From an uncultured Desulfobacterium sp. (GTDB lineage: Bacteria > Desulfobacterota > DSM-4660 > Desulfatiglandales > Desulfatiglandaceae): a DNA stretch of 64,000 bases. Both the position numbers and the translations under genes were made by a program. The DNA lies in NCBI GenBank assembly GCA_900258555.1, contig LT984854.1, positions 428,509-492,508 on the forward strand. The letters are read 5' to 3'. How positions within the stretch are numbered: the first letter of the stretch is position 1; each line of letters begins with the position of its first letter. The notes under the pieces were generated by a model, which had not been told where the DNA came from, did no database searches, and saw only the letters and a list, made by a program, of their open reading frames with translations. This document shows, in pieces, positions 17,041-25,389 of the stretch.

Positions 17041-17464
17041 AGAGCTTATCGTGCGCCTAACCCTTGGCGTCGTATTCCTATTTGCCTGTTATCACAAGAT
17101 TACAGATCCGGCCCGCTTTGCAAAGGTTATATACGGCTATGGCCTTTTTCCCGCCTCTGCGATAAACCTGATCGCGATCATAATGCCGTTTGTAGAGCTT
17201 TACGCAGGGCTCGCCCTTGTCTTGGGCATTTATCCCCGGGCAGGGGCCGTTGCTGTTAACACCATGCTCCTGGCCTTTATCATCTCCATAACCATTAACC
17301 TTATCAGGGGCCACGAATTCGACTGCGGCTGTTTTTCGTTCGGAGGCTCCGTACACATCTCCAACATGCAATTACTCGTTCGGGATGTCATTTTATTTTT
17401 AATGGGTTTGGATGTCCTGCTTTTTAATCAAGGCCGGATGTGGTGTATCAGGCAGGGCAGATGA
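16973..17464 (+). CDS. MauE/DoxX-family membrane protein
   Basis: About 163 aa with four predicted membrane helices. The core from about residue 25 matches the MauE/DoxX fold: LIVRLTLGVVFLFACYHKITDP, then FVELYAGLALVLG, then the conserved GHEFDCGCF loop with paired cysteines that may be redox active. The first ~24 residues are encoded by the right half of the palindromic element at 16896-17040, which also holds the candidate ribosome site (GGAGG at 16956) and start codon. An in-frame GTG at 16964 is an alternative start. It probably works with the upstream rhodanese gene. Confidence 0.78.
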   Translation: MLRIIFLGITKSLGKRAFSDSLLELIVRLTLGVVFLFACYHKITDPARFAKVIYGYGLFPASAINLIAIIMPFVELYAGLALVLGIYPRAGAVAVNTMLLAFIISITINLIRGHEFDCGCFSFGGSVHISNMQLLVRDVILFLMGLDVLLFNQGRMWCIRQGR

Positions 17465-17468
17465 GCCT

Positions 17469-18776
17469 CTATCTCTTCCTGAACAGCAGTTTGATTGGTG
17501 AATGACCCAGATTGAAATGCGAGCGCAGGTGATTGATCAGGAAGCGCTCGTAAGAGAAATGTATAACATCAGGCCTGCTGACAAATATTACAAATGTCGG
17601 GGGCCTGGTGCGGGTCTGTGTGGCGTAAAAAAATTTTAGTCTCCCCTGCCCGATCCTGGGAGGCGGGTGTTTTTCGATTATCTCCTGGATGGCTCTGTTT
17701 ACAACCCCAGTGTTGATCCTGCTTGAAAACTGCTCAAAGAGGAGATCAATTCTGTCAAAGAGTCTGATAACACGCTCCCCTGTCATGGCCGACAGATTGA
17801 TCCTGGGGCAATAGGAGATGAAGTTCAACTGTCTGTCTATTTCATTGTCCAGGGTCTTTTTCTTTTGGGGGTCGTTCTTGATCAGGTCCCACTTGTTTAC
17901 GACCAGGATCACGCCCCTGGCCTGTTCAAATGCATAACCGCAAATCCTGGCATCCTGTTCAGAGACCCCTTCACTGGCGTCTATCAGTAACAGGGCGATG
18001 TGGCAGCGCTTGAGGCACTCCATGGACTTTATCATGGAAAACCGCTCTATCTTTTCCTTGACCCTGGCCTTTCTTCGTATCCCTGCGGTATCAATCAGCA
18101 GATATTCCTTTCCCCGATAATTAAACGGGGTGTCCACTGCATCGCGGGTGGTGCCTGGCAGGTCACTGACCACCAGCCTTTCCGTCCCCAGTATCCTATT
18201 GATGAGGGATGACTTTCCGACATTTGGCTTACCCAGGACCGCCACCCGGATCTGTTCATGGTTCGTCTCTGCTGGTTCCCCTTCAGGAAGGTCATTTACC
18301 AAATCCTCCATAAATGACCGTACGCCAAAGCCGTGGGCCGCGGACATGGGATAAATGGGGTCGATCCCCAGGGTGCAAAAATCCGAGATCACGTGCCCCT
18401 GTTCCGGGCCGTCGGCCTTGTTGACCACCAGAAAGGTCTTTTTCCTGCTCATGCGCAGGACCCGGGCGATCTCTTCGTCTCCCGGCATTATGCCCTGGCG
18501 GCCGTCCACCATGAAGATGATCCGATCCGCCTCTTCAATAGCGGTCTTCACCTGGTCTTTGACCTTTTCAAGCAGGGGATCGGTGGCCAGGTCATCAAAA
18601 CCGCCTGTGTCCACTAGTCTGAAGGTCTTTCCCTCAAAGTCAACTGAGATCTCAAGCCGGTCCCTGGTGACACCCGGATAATTGTCCACCAGGGCACCCC
18701 TGGATCTGGACAGGCGGTTGAATAATGTGGATTTACCCACATTCGGTCTTCCCACTATGGCGATTGTTGGGGGCAT
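17469..18776 (-). CDS. der: Double-GTPase ribosome assembly factor Der (EngA)
   Basis: An essential GTPase in late assembly of the 50S ribosomal subunit. Two tandem GTPase domains are visible: G1 GRPNVGKSTLFNRL with G3 DTGGF and G4 NKAD in the first half, then G1 GKPNVGKSSLINRI, G3 DTAGIRRKARV and G4 NKWD in the second. A KH-like C-terminal domain ends in NLGHSPIKLLFRKR. 435 aa is the usual length. It converges on the MauE-like gene, 4 bases away. Confidence 0.97.
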   Translation of the reverse strand: MPPTIAIVGRPNVGKSTLFNRLSRSRGALVDNYPGVTRDRLEISVDFEGKTFRLVDTGGFDDLATDPLLEKVKDQVKTAIEEADRIIFMVDGRQGIMPGDEEIARVLRMSRKKTFLVVNKADGPEQGHVISDFCTLGIDPIYPMSAAHGFGVRSFMEDLVNDLPEGEPAETNHEQIRVAVLGKPNVGKSSLINRILGTERLVVSDLPGTTRDAVDTPFNYRGKEYLLIDTAGIRRKARVKEKIERFSMIKSMECLKRCHIALLLIDASEGVSEQDARICGYAFEQARGVILVVNKWDLIKNDPQKKKTLDNEIDRQLNFISYCPRINLSAMTGERVIRLFDRIDLLFEQFSSRINTGVVNRAIQEIIEKHPPPRIGQGRLKFFYATQTRTRPPTFVIFVSRPDVIHFSYERFLINHLRSHFNLGHSPIKLLFRKR

Positions 18777-18831
18777 AGAACAGTTTAAAAGAGTTAAAGT
18801 AGTTGAAAAAGTTAAAAGCTCAAAAAGGGCC

Positions 18832-19359
18832 TCAGCTATTGGCCCTTAGTCCAGCTATAACCGCCTTCATAAATGCCGGCAGATCATCCGGTTTTCTGCT
18901 GGTTATCAAATTGCCATCTACAACAACCTCCTGATCCACCCATTCAGCGCCCGCATGGACCAGATCGTCCTTTATGGCGAAAAAGGAGGTCACTGTACGG
19001 CCCCTTAAGATATCCGCAGATGAGAGCATCCAGCCAGCGTGGCATATGGCCGCTACCACCTTGCCCGCCTGGTGGATCTCCTTGACCAGGCTGACCATCT
19101 TGCTATGGCGCCTCATGTGATCGGGCGCATAGCCCCCAGGGATGATGATGCCGTCAAATTCAGAGCTTGAGACCGCATCAGCATCAACATCCGCTGCGGC
19201 CCTGGTTCCGGCCTTACCGGTATATTCGCGGCTTGAGCCTGAACCTACAACAACCACCTTGGCCCCCGCCTCTTTGAGTCTGTAATAGGGATACCAGAAC
19301 TCCTGATCATTGAACATCTCCTCGACCAATATGATTACCTTTCTGCCCTCAAGTTCCAT
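18832..19359 (-). CDS. DJ-1/PfpI-family protein
   Basis: 175 aa of the class I glutamine-amidotransferase-like fold. The nucleophile elbow reads AAICHAGWMLSS (Cys about residue 109), and the upstream Glu/Gly segment is PGGYAPDHMR, both typical of PfpI/YhbO/DJ-1 proteins. These act as glyoxalases, deglycases or proteases, and sequence alone does not decide which. The start is placed at the second of two adjacent ATGs (19359) because GGAGG lies 5 bases before it; 19383 is the longest in-frame alternative. Confidence 0.85.
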   Translation of the reverse strand: MELEGRKVIILVEEMFNDQEFWYPYYRLKEAGAKVVVVGSGSSREYTGKAGTRAAADVDADAVSSSEFDGIIIPGGYAPDHMRRHSKMVSLVKEIHQAGKVVAAICHAGWMLSSADILRGRTVTSFFAIKDDLVHAGAEWVDQEVVVDGNLITSRKPDDLPAFMKAVIAGLRANS

Positions 19360-19624
19360 CATTCCCTCCCTTATAATTCCCAACTTGTTTTTTGGAAATG
19401 ATCCTTGCCCTCAGTACCTCCTCGCAAAGCGGGTGTTGAATCCTTGTCGCTCACAATGAACCAGACGGCTCAAAATATCAAGCCGGTTTTGGGTGAGATA
19501 CCGCTCCTGCCCGGGTAGTTTGCGTCTTATTTCGTAGCCATTGACACACGGCCGTAAACTCTGATAAAGATTTAAAATAAGCAATATTATAATCACAATG
19601 CCGTCTTATTCAATTGGGGTTTAC

Positions 19625-20245
19625 ATGGGTCTCATCTCCGGCTCTGGAAGTATCACGCGATATCAGGTGGAAGGCGCTTTGCCCGCTAATTTCATGGAAG
19701 AATATCCCTTGAGGATCAGCCGCTATGCATTTAAGAATTTCGATGAAAATTCCCTGGAAGAACGCTCAATCGGCTGGGTCAACATCATGGACATCTTTGA
19801 CAGCAGGTTTGCGGCCATGGAATATCTCAAAGAGCCCTTTATCGCGATGACCTTAAGGGTTGATGAGCGAAAGGTTCCGCAGACAGCGCTCAGGCAGTAT
19901 TGCCTTGAGGCCGAGGAAAAGGTTAAGGAGCTTGAGAAGCTGGAGTTCCTGCCCAAGAGCACCCGGCAGGAGATAAAGGAGCACGGTCGCATCCAACTTT
20001 TAAAGCGCTCCATTCCCGTCACCAGGACATACGACATGCTGTGGAATACCACTAGCGGCGTTGTGATCTTCGGCGGTGTCAACAATAAGGTGGGAGACGA
20101 GTTTTGCGAGCTCTTCCTAAAGACCTTTGATCTGCAACTATCCCCTCTTTTCCCCTATGCCATTGCAGCAAAGGCCCTTGAAAAAGATGGCGTTTCATCG
20201 GATGTCCTGGACGGTCTCATACCGTTTCACGCTTCAAGGGGGTAG
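19625..20245 (+). CDS. RdgC-like recombination-associated protein
   Basis: 206 aa from ATG 19625 (MGLISGSGSITRYQVEG); an upstream ATG at 19598 is possible but lacks a ribosome site. The pattern (ITRYQVEG..., IGWVNIMDIFD, FIAMTLRVDERKVPQTALRQY, then LKRSIPVTRTYDMLWN) resembles RdgC, a ring-forming DNA-binding protein that modulates RecA. It is about 100 residues shorter than the E. coli protein. The next ORF starts 6 bases after the stop, and the two may together cover the role of a longer RdgC. The family call is from memory of related Desulfobacterota sequences and is moderate. Confidence 0.6.
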   Translation: MGLISGSGSITRYQVEGALPANFMEEYPLRISRYAFKNFDENSLEERSIGWVNIMDIFDSRFAAMEYLKEPFIAMTLRVDERKVPQTALRQYCLEAEEKVKELEKLEFLPKSTRQEIKEHGRIQLLKRSIPVTRTYDMLWNTTSGVVIFGGVNNKVGDEFCELFLKTFDLQLSPLFPYAIAAKALEKDGVSSDVLDGLIPFHASRG

Positions 20246-20251
20246 AAAGAC

Positions 20252-20776
20252 GTGCAGGTTTTAGAAAAGGTTAGGGATACGGCGTTCCTGGGCAGGGAGT
20301 TTTTGGCCTGGCTGTGGTTTAAGACCGAGACGGAGGACGAGCTTTTTGACCTGGGAGAGGCAGGAAAGGCGGAAATTTGGTTTGACGGCAGGATGACCCT
20401 TCAGGCGGAAACAGAGCAAGGCATTGAGACCATCACCTGCAGCGGGGACAAGCCCAACATGAAGCAGGCCCGCTTCGCCCTTTCCGAACACAAAGAGATC
20501 ACCCAGGCGATGATCAGGATGGTGATAGGTGAAAACAACTGGTCCTTTGTCCTTGATTCCACCTGGATGAACCTCAGATCCTTTAAGACCCCGAAGGTCA
20601 TACAGGATAAGAATGATGATCCGGACGGCATATTCTATGAAAAGGCCTTTTTGACCGAGGAGGCCATTGCCGCGATTGACACCGTTTTTTTCCTGTTCAT
20701 CAGGCTTCGCGTATCCCGGGAGTGGGGGGAAAAGGAAGGCCCGGCCCTGTCCAAATGGATCAATGAGGTCAGTTGA
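20252..20776 (+). CDS. Hypothetical protein coupled to the RdgC-like gene
   Basis: 174 aa from a GTG start with a strong AAGGGGG ribosome site overlapping the end of the upstream gene, so the two are coupled. No domain is recognised. Features include an N-terminal FLGREFLAWLWFKTE segment and a C-terminal helix (AIDTVFFLFIRLRVSREW). REFLAWLWF near the start resembles a short motif I associate with RdgC-like C-terminal halves, so a split RdgC is possible but unproven. Confidence 0.6.
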   Translation: MQVLEKVRDTAFLGREFLAWLWFKTETEDELFDLGEAGKAEIWFDGRMTLQAETEQGIETITCSGDKPNMKQARFALSEHKEITQAMIRMVIGENNWSFVLDSTWMNLRSFKTPKVIQDKNDDPDGIFYEKAFLTEEAIAAIDTVFFLFIRLRVSREWGEKEGPALSKWINEVS

Positions 20777-20799
20777 GCCTAAAAAAATAAGCGCTCAGT

Positions 20800-20813
20800 C
20801 CCGCCATGGCGGG
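20800..20813. repeat. Short GC-rich palindrome
   Basis: CCCGCCATGGCGGG is a perfect 14-base palindrome in the gap between the RdgC-like pair and the DHH-CBS gene. Outer arms GCGCTCA (20791) and TGAGC...AGCGC (20820-20835) may extend it. It could be a weak terminator or a dispersed repeat; no T-run follows. Confidence 0.35.
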
Positions 20814-20871
20814 CTTGACTTTGAGCTATTAGCGCCAAGGAGTTTGAAAGCCTCCGATTTCGTCCAATATC

Positions 20872-22167
20872 ATGGAAGTTATTACCACACACAGAAATAC
20901 CGATTTTGATGCGCTGGCCTCGGTATTCTCCGCCAAGTTACTATATCCGAGGGCCATGCCTGTGCTCCCCCAGAACATCAATCCCAATGTCCGCGCTTTT
21001 CTGGCCATTCATAAAGACCTCTTTCCCTTTAATACCCCAAAGGACATTGATGTAGGCGACATATCAAGGCTGATCGTGGTGGATACCAACAAATGGGCCC
21101 GTCTGGACGGGATGGAATCCCTTAAGGAAAATACAGAGCTTGGCGTCCACCTGTGGGACCATCACCAGGAGCGAGGCGATATAAAGGCCGACTGGTCCTG
21201 TTGCGATCCGATGGGCGCAACCACCACCCTGCTGGTCAGGCGGATTGAGGAGGAGAAAACCGCTATCTCGCCCATACAGGCATCCCTTTTTCTGGCCGGC
21301 ATCTATGAGGACACCGGCAATCTGACCTTTCCATCTACAACCGCCCAGGATGCAAAGGCGGCCGCCTTTCTCCTTGAACAAAAGGCGGATCTTAGCATGA
21401 TCAATAACTTTTTGAGGCCTGTTTATGGTCCAAAACAGAAAGACCTGCTCTTTGAGATGCTGAAAAACACCAAGCGCACCAAGGTCAAAGGATACAGCAT
21501 AAGTGTAATAAAACAAAAGGTGGACGGCCACACCCCCGGACTCGCCCTGGTTGTAGACATGTATCAGGACATAGTCAATGTAGATGCAGCATTCGGCATC
21601 TTTAAGGTGGCCAAGAAAGACAGGACAATGGTCATCGGGCGGAGCGGCACAAGCGATTTGAACATCGGCTCCATAATGAGGAGCATGGGGGGCGGAGGGC
21701 ACCCGAACGCGGGATCAGCAATGTTAAAGGCGGTAAATCCCGATGCAGTGGAAAAATGGATCGTGGAGCTGATAAAGGGAAATCAACAGACATCCGTGCA
21801 GATCAGTGATCTGATGTCCTTTCCGGTCTTTACGATTTCACCGGATACCTCAATGAAAGATGTGGCCCACTTACTTAGACAAAGAGGCTGCTCAGGCTTT
21901 CCGGTTGCAGAGGGAGACAGGATTGTCGGCGTGATTTCCAGAAGGGATTTTAAAAAGGTGAATTCAGAGCAGCTTAATGCCCCTGTAAAGACGTTTATGT
22001 GCACTGCAATAATAAAGATTGACCCGGGCAGCAGCGTAGCACAGGCCGCCCGTCTGATGATCAAACACGATATCGGAAGGCTTCCGGTGGTAAAGGATGA
22101 CAAGCTTATAGGGATTATCACCAGGACAGATACGATGAGGTATTATTATGATCTGTTGCCGGAGTAA
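20872..22167 (+). CDS. DHH-family phosphoesterase with two CBS domains
   Basis: 431 aa. The N-terminal DHH domain shows VITTHRNTDFDALAS, IVVDTNKW and the DHH motif in WDHHQE. DHHA1 follows, with the MGGGGHPNAGSA signature, and then two CBS repeats (about residues 310-425). This is the N-terminal half of the large CBS/DHH-containing tRNA nucleotidyltransferases, but the polymerase half is absent and the ORF ends right after the second CBS domain. A stand-alone phosphoesterase acting on nanoRNA or cyclic dinucleotides, sensing adenylates through CBS, is plausible. Confidence 0.82.
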   Translation: MEVITTHRNTDFDALASVFSAKLLYPRAMPVLPQNINPNVRAFLAIHKDLFPFNTPKDIDVGDISRLIVVDTNKWARLDGMESLKENTELGVHLWDHHQERGDIKADWSCCDPMGATTTLLVRRIEEEKTAISPIQASLFLAGIYEDTGNLTFPSTTAQDAKAAAFLLEQKADLSMINNFLRPVYGPKQKDLLFEMLKNTKRTKVKGYSISVIKQKVDGHTPGLALVVDMYQDIVNVDAAFGIFKVAKKDRTMVIGRSGTSDLNIGSIMRSMGGGGHPNAGSAMLKAVNPDAVEKWIVELIKGNQQTSVQISDLMSFPVFTISPDTSMKDVAHLLRQRGCSGFPVAEGDRIVGVISRRDFKKVNSEQLNAPVKTFMCTAIIKIDPGSSVAQAARLMIKHDIGRLPVVKDDKLIGIITRTDTMRYYYDLLPE

Positions 22168-22211
22168 GTTGTTGCAATGTTCGTAGGCCGGGCTTTGTTA
22201 GGAGGTATGTC

Positions 22212-22445
22212 ATGTCTGAAAGGATTACCGTAGAGAGGATCAAATCAATTTCGATAAAACTTGATGTCTACAAAGAGGGCATGGCGATAGATGAACTGAT
22301 GGACAAGCTCCTGGACAGGATCGAGCAACTGGCCACAGAGCAGGGCCACAAGTGGAGGAGTAACAACGAGGAGGTGGTCAGGTTTTACAACGACGCTGTC
22401 GAAGAAATGGAATTGATGCTTGAATATGAAGGACTGTTTTTTTAA
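22212..22445 (+). CDS. Small hypothetical helical protein
   Basis: 77 aa, charged and mostly helical, no recognised domain. It has a strong ribosome site (AGGAGG at 22200) and lies between the DHH-CBS gene and the S1-domain gene in the same orientation, 15 bases before the latter. The C-terminal part (NEEVVRFYNDAVEEMELMLEYEGLFF) suggests an amphipathic helix. Function unknown. Confidence 0.6.
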   Translation: MSERITVERIKSISIKLDVYKEGMAIDELMDKLLDRIEQLATEQGHKWRSNNEEVVRFYNDAVEEMELMLEYEGLFF

Positions 22446-22459
22446 AGGATATAAAAATT

Positions 22460-23674
22460 ATGGATGAAGAAAACGAGGGTCAGGTTTCAGATTATGACCC
22501 GGAAGAAAATTTTGAGGAACTATTAAACCAGAGCCTTAAGGCGCCGGTCCGTCTGAGCGCCGGTGAAAAGGTCAAGGCCGTTATCAGCAATATAACAAAG
22601 GAGTGGGTCTTTATAGACCTTGGCGGAAAATCAGAGGGCTACATCCCGATAGATGAATTCAGGGATGATCAGGGAAATGTTGCAATAAAAGAAGGCGATA
22701 CAATAAGCGCCTTTTTTTTATCCTCCAAACACAATGAAATGCTGTTCACCACCCGGCTGGGCCGTGACTCAACCGGTAATGAACACCTGGAAGATGCATA
22801 TCATAACAGAATCCCGCTCGAAGGCCTTGTAGAAAATGAGATCAAGGGCGGATTCGAGGTAAAGATAGCGGGAAATGTAAAGGCATTCTGTCCTTATTCA
22901 CAGATGGGTCTTAAAAGGGTTGAAAACGCGGCAGAGTATATCGGGCAACAACTCATTTTCAAGATAATAGAATACAGTGAAAAAGGCCGCAAACTGGTAG
23001 TCTCCCACAGGATCGTTCTGGAAGAGGAGATCCAAAGACAAAAAGAAGACCTGCGTTTATCCCTTAAAGAGGGGATGACCGTGAGGGGTGAGATCACCTC
23101 CATCAGAAAATTCGGGGCCTTTGTAGATATCGGGGGCCTTGAGGGACTGCTCCCGATATCCGAGATCTCATGGGGCAGGGTGGCGGATGTAGGCTCTTCA
23201 CTTTCGGTCGGGCAGGGTGTAGATGTTATGATCAAGAAGCTAGACTGGGCGAACGACAAATTCTCCTTCAGCTTAAAAGAGGTCCTACCAGACCCGTGGG
23301 AAGGCATTGAGCTGAAATTTCCCGAAGGCTCTGCCCACACCGGAAAGGTTGCGGCACTGATGGCCTTTGGCGCGTTTGTAACACTGGAGCCTGGTGTAGA
23401 TGGTCTGCTACACATCTCAGAGCTGGGAAAGGGAAAGAGGATCAACAATCCCCGCGAGGTCCTAAGCATCGGCCAGACCGTCGAAGTAAAGATAGGCAAA
23501 ATAGACAAAGCACAAAGACGCCTGTCTCTCAAAATGGTCTCGGAAGCGGACGATTCAGAAGACGGCAACAACTACAAAGCGCAACTCCATGAAGTAAACA
23601 AAAATTCCTCCGGCTCCTTAGGCACGCTGGGAGATATCCTTAAAAAACAGATGGAAAAGAAAAAGAGGAAATAA
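22460..23674 (+). CDS. S1-domain RNA-binding protein (RpsA-like, shortened)
   Basis: 404 aa with about four S1 repeats: around residues 30-100 (VKAVISNITKEWVFIDLGGKSEG), 110-185 (a diverged copy), 200-275 (VRGEITSIRKFGAFVDIGGLEG) and 285-360 (HTGKVAALMAFGAFVTLEPGVDG). Ribosomal protein S1 usually has six, and a separate full S1 is expected elsewhere. An acidic N-terminus and a Lys-rich C-terminus flank the repeats. It likely binds mRNA or ribosomes. Confidence 0.85.
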   Translation: MDEENEGQVSDYDPEENFEELLNQSLKAPVRLSAGEKVKAVISNITKEWVFIDLGGKSEGYIPIDEFRDDQGNVAIKEGDTISAFFLSSKHNEMLFTTRLGRDSTGNEHLEDAYHNRIPLEGLVENEIKGGFEVKIAGNVKAFCPYSQMGLKRVENAAEYIGQQLIFKIIEYSEKGRKLVVSHRIVLEEEIQRQKEDLRLSLKEGMTVRGEITSIRKFGAFVDIGGLEGLLPISEISWGRVADVGSSLSVGQGVDVMIKKLDWANDKFSFSLKEVLPDPWEGIELKFPEGSAHTGKVAALMAFGAFVTLEPGVDGLLHISELGKGKRINNPREVLSIGQTVEVKIGKIDKAQRRLSLKMVSEADDSEDGNNYKAQLHEVNKNSSGSLGTLGDILKKQMEKKKRK

Positions 23675-23695
23675 TGGGGTTTACCGGAGGTTGTT

Positions 23696-24367
23696 GTGAA
23701 GAAAAATGGGAATTATGGGAATCATGAGAGTACTGGGAAGCATGGGAAAAGAGCCTTTCATAATTCCCATGAGTCCCATAACTCCCATAATTCCCACACC
23801 CAGGAGCCTCCGGTGATTCTTCCGCCGCGAGGCGATTATCGCACCTTGCTTTCTTACCAAAAGGCGGAAGTGATCTACGAAATAACCTACCGCTTTTGTA
23901 AACGCTTCCTCGCCAGGGGCGACCGCACCATTGATCAAATGGTGCAGGCGGCCCGATCGGGAAAGCAGAACGTCATAGAGGGCAGCAAGGCCGCAGTGAC
24001 CTCTAAGGAGACCGAGATAAAACTGACGAATGTCGCCCGCGCAAGCCTGGAGGAGTTGCTGGAGGATTACCGCGATTTTCTGCGCGTGCGCGATCTACAA
24101 ATCTGGGACAAGGACGGCCGCGAAGCACTTTATGTCCGCAAGTTGAGTAAGACGACACCGTTGACGTTCGATATCTTTCGGGAGTTTGTGGAAACCAGGC
24201 CCGCTGAAGTGGTGGCGAATATCGCCATTTGTCTGATTCACCAGGCCAACTTCCTGCTTGACCGGCAACTAAAGGGGCTTGAAGAAGCGTTCCTAAAGGA
24301 TGGCGGCCTTAGAGAAAGGATGACGCGAGCCCGCTTGGAGGCGCGGGATCAGCAGCGTGGAAGGTAA
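23696..24367 (+). CDS. Four-helix-bundle suffix-domain protein (23S rRNA IVP-like), copy 1
   Basis: 223 aa from GTG 23696, with GGAGG five bases upstream. The conserved domain begins near residue 45 (LPPRGDYRTLLSYQKAEVIYEITYRF, DQMVQAARSGKQNVIEGS, RASLEELLEDYRDFL, CLIHQANFLLDRQL), matching the four-helix-bundle proteins related to those encoded in 23S rRNA intervening sequences. The first ~40 residues are a low-complexity His/Asn/Ser stretch encoded by nonamer repeats (23706-23799) and are atypical. A second member lies within the cas operon at 30889. The biochemical role of the family is unknown to me. Confidence 0.78.
   Translation: MKKNGNYGNHESTGKHGKRAFHNSHESHNSHNSHTQEPPVILPPRGDYRTLLSYQKAEVIYEITYRFCKRFLARGDRTIDQMVQAARSGKQNVIEGSKAAVTSKETEIKLTNVARASLEELLEDYRDFLRVRDLQIWDKDGREALYVRKLSKTTPLTFDIFREFVETRPAEVVANIAICLIHQANFLLDRQLKGLEEAFLKDGGLRERMTRARLEARDQQRGR
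23706..23799. repeat. Inverted nonamer repeat array inside the four-helix gene
   Basis: Units of nine bases run through this stretch: ATGGGAATT, ATGGGAATC and variants on the left, then ATAATTCCC, ATGAGTCCC, ATAACTCCC, ATAATTCCC on the right. The right block is the reverse complement of the left. The period of nine keeps the reading frame open and gives the His/Asn/Ser repeat of the encoded protein. Confidence 0.75.
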
Positions 24368-24589
24368 TACCGAAAAAACCTTTAAAATTCCTTTGGCGCC
24401 CTTACTGTCTTAGCAGTTACAAGAAAACCCTCTTGCTTTTTTTCGATTCACCCGCTATTTTCTATCACCGATATCCATTATCCATTTTTGAATCATATCT
24501 CCACCGATTCATAAGTTTTTCTGATTAGTTACAAGAATAAACTGGTTCACCTGTCAGCCGAATAGGGCCGGAACATGGATGAATTATGA
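24368..24589. other. Gene-poor stretch upstream of the cas locus
   Basis: AT-rich sequence between the first four-helix gene and the cas3 remnant. Apart from the remnant at 24590-24724 I see no coding or structured element here. Confidence 0.4.
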
Positions 24590-24724
24590 CAATTAAATAG
24601 TTATGCCCGTTCCCTTGAAGGCAGGCCGCCGGAGGAAAGGCAGACACTTGAGGAACCTATCTATAATACACCCAAGCTCGTAAAATTTATGGCTTATAAT
24701 TGGTTATTTGTTGCATTTCACTAA
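24590..24724 (+). pseudogene. Remnant of the N-terminus of another cas3
   Basis: The open stretch 24590-24724 translates as ...NSYARSLEGRPPEERQTLEE... before diverging. That segment resembles the start of type I-C Cas3 proteins as I remember them (AHSxEGRPPEEWQxLEEHL). No start codon is in frame (a stop lies just upstream), and after about 24 codons the similarity ends. It sits just upstream of cas5c, where cas3 normally stands in type I-C loci. I read it as the stump of a deleted original cas3; short length keeps confidence moderate. Confidence 0.55.
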
Positions 24725-24741
24725 GGGGGGTTAAACAAGAG

Positions 24742-25389
24742 ATGAACAGTGAATACTTAATTTCAATGGAAGTATCAGGAAAAACCGCAATGTGGACAAG
24801 GCCCGATACCGGAGCAACTCCAGTAAGCTATCCTGTGCCGCCATGGTCAGCCGCCAAAGGGCTTTTTGAGGCGATTGTACGTCTGAAAAATACAATTATC
24901 ATCCCGACTGCTGTTGAAATCTGTTCTCCGATAACATACCACGATTACACTACCAATTACGGAGGCCCTCTCAGAAAAGGGGAGCAGATCACAAAGAACG
25001 ACTCCTTCCAGCACAAAGCTACCGTACTAATCAATGTTTGCTACAAGCTTTATGCGAAAATTGAGGATTTGAAATATGTTCCTAAGACTCTTTCCGAGGC
25101 TGCAGCACTCAACGGTGTCAATTCACGACACTATTGCCAAGATCGTTTTAATAGGCGGCTTAGAAGAGGGCAGTTCCACGACACCCCTTGCCTGGGATGG
25201 CGGGAATTTGTCCCGGACTATATTGGCGCATGCCGGGACAGCACTAAAATCGAGACATCTCATAATGAGGAAATAGCGTCTTTTTTATATTGTGTATTTG
25301 ATCCAGAAACTGGTGTTCCCAAACCAAGATATGTAAAAAACTCCTCTGGCCGGAAAATTGTGAATGGGAGGTTGGAATATGCTGAATGA
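24742..25389 (+). CDS. cas5c: Type I-C CRISPR protein Cas5c (crRNA endonuclease)
   Basis: In type I-C systems Cas5 cuts the pre-crRNA and stays bound to the 5' handle in Cascade. 215 aa from ATG 24742 (MNSEYLISMEVSGKTAMWTRP), with an AGGGGGG stretch upstream; an earlier ATG at 24700 gives an N-terminus not seen in the family. The segment TGATPVSYPVPPWSAAKGLFEAI is characteristic. Its end overlaps cas8c by 11 bases. The DNA is more AT-rich than the flanking housekeeping genes. Confidence 0.92.
   Translation: MNSEYLISMEVSGKTAMWTRPDTGATPVSYPVPPWSAAKGLFEAIVRLKNTIIIPTAVEICSPITYHDYTTNYGGPLRKGEQITKNDSFQHKATVLINVCYKLYAKIEDLKYVPKTLSEAAALNGVNSRHYCQDRFNRRLRRGQFHDTPCLGWREFVPDYIGACRDSTKIETSHNEEIASFLYCVFDPETGVPKPRYVKNSSGRKIVNGRLEYAE

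Noticed and set aside
23706..23799. Second CRISPR-like array
   Set aside because: Units are only nine bases, have no spacers and occur within a coding frame.
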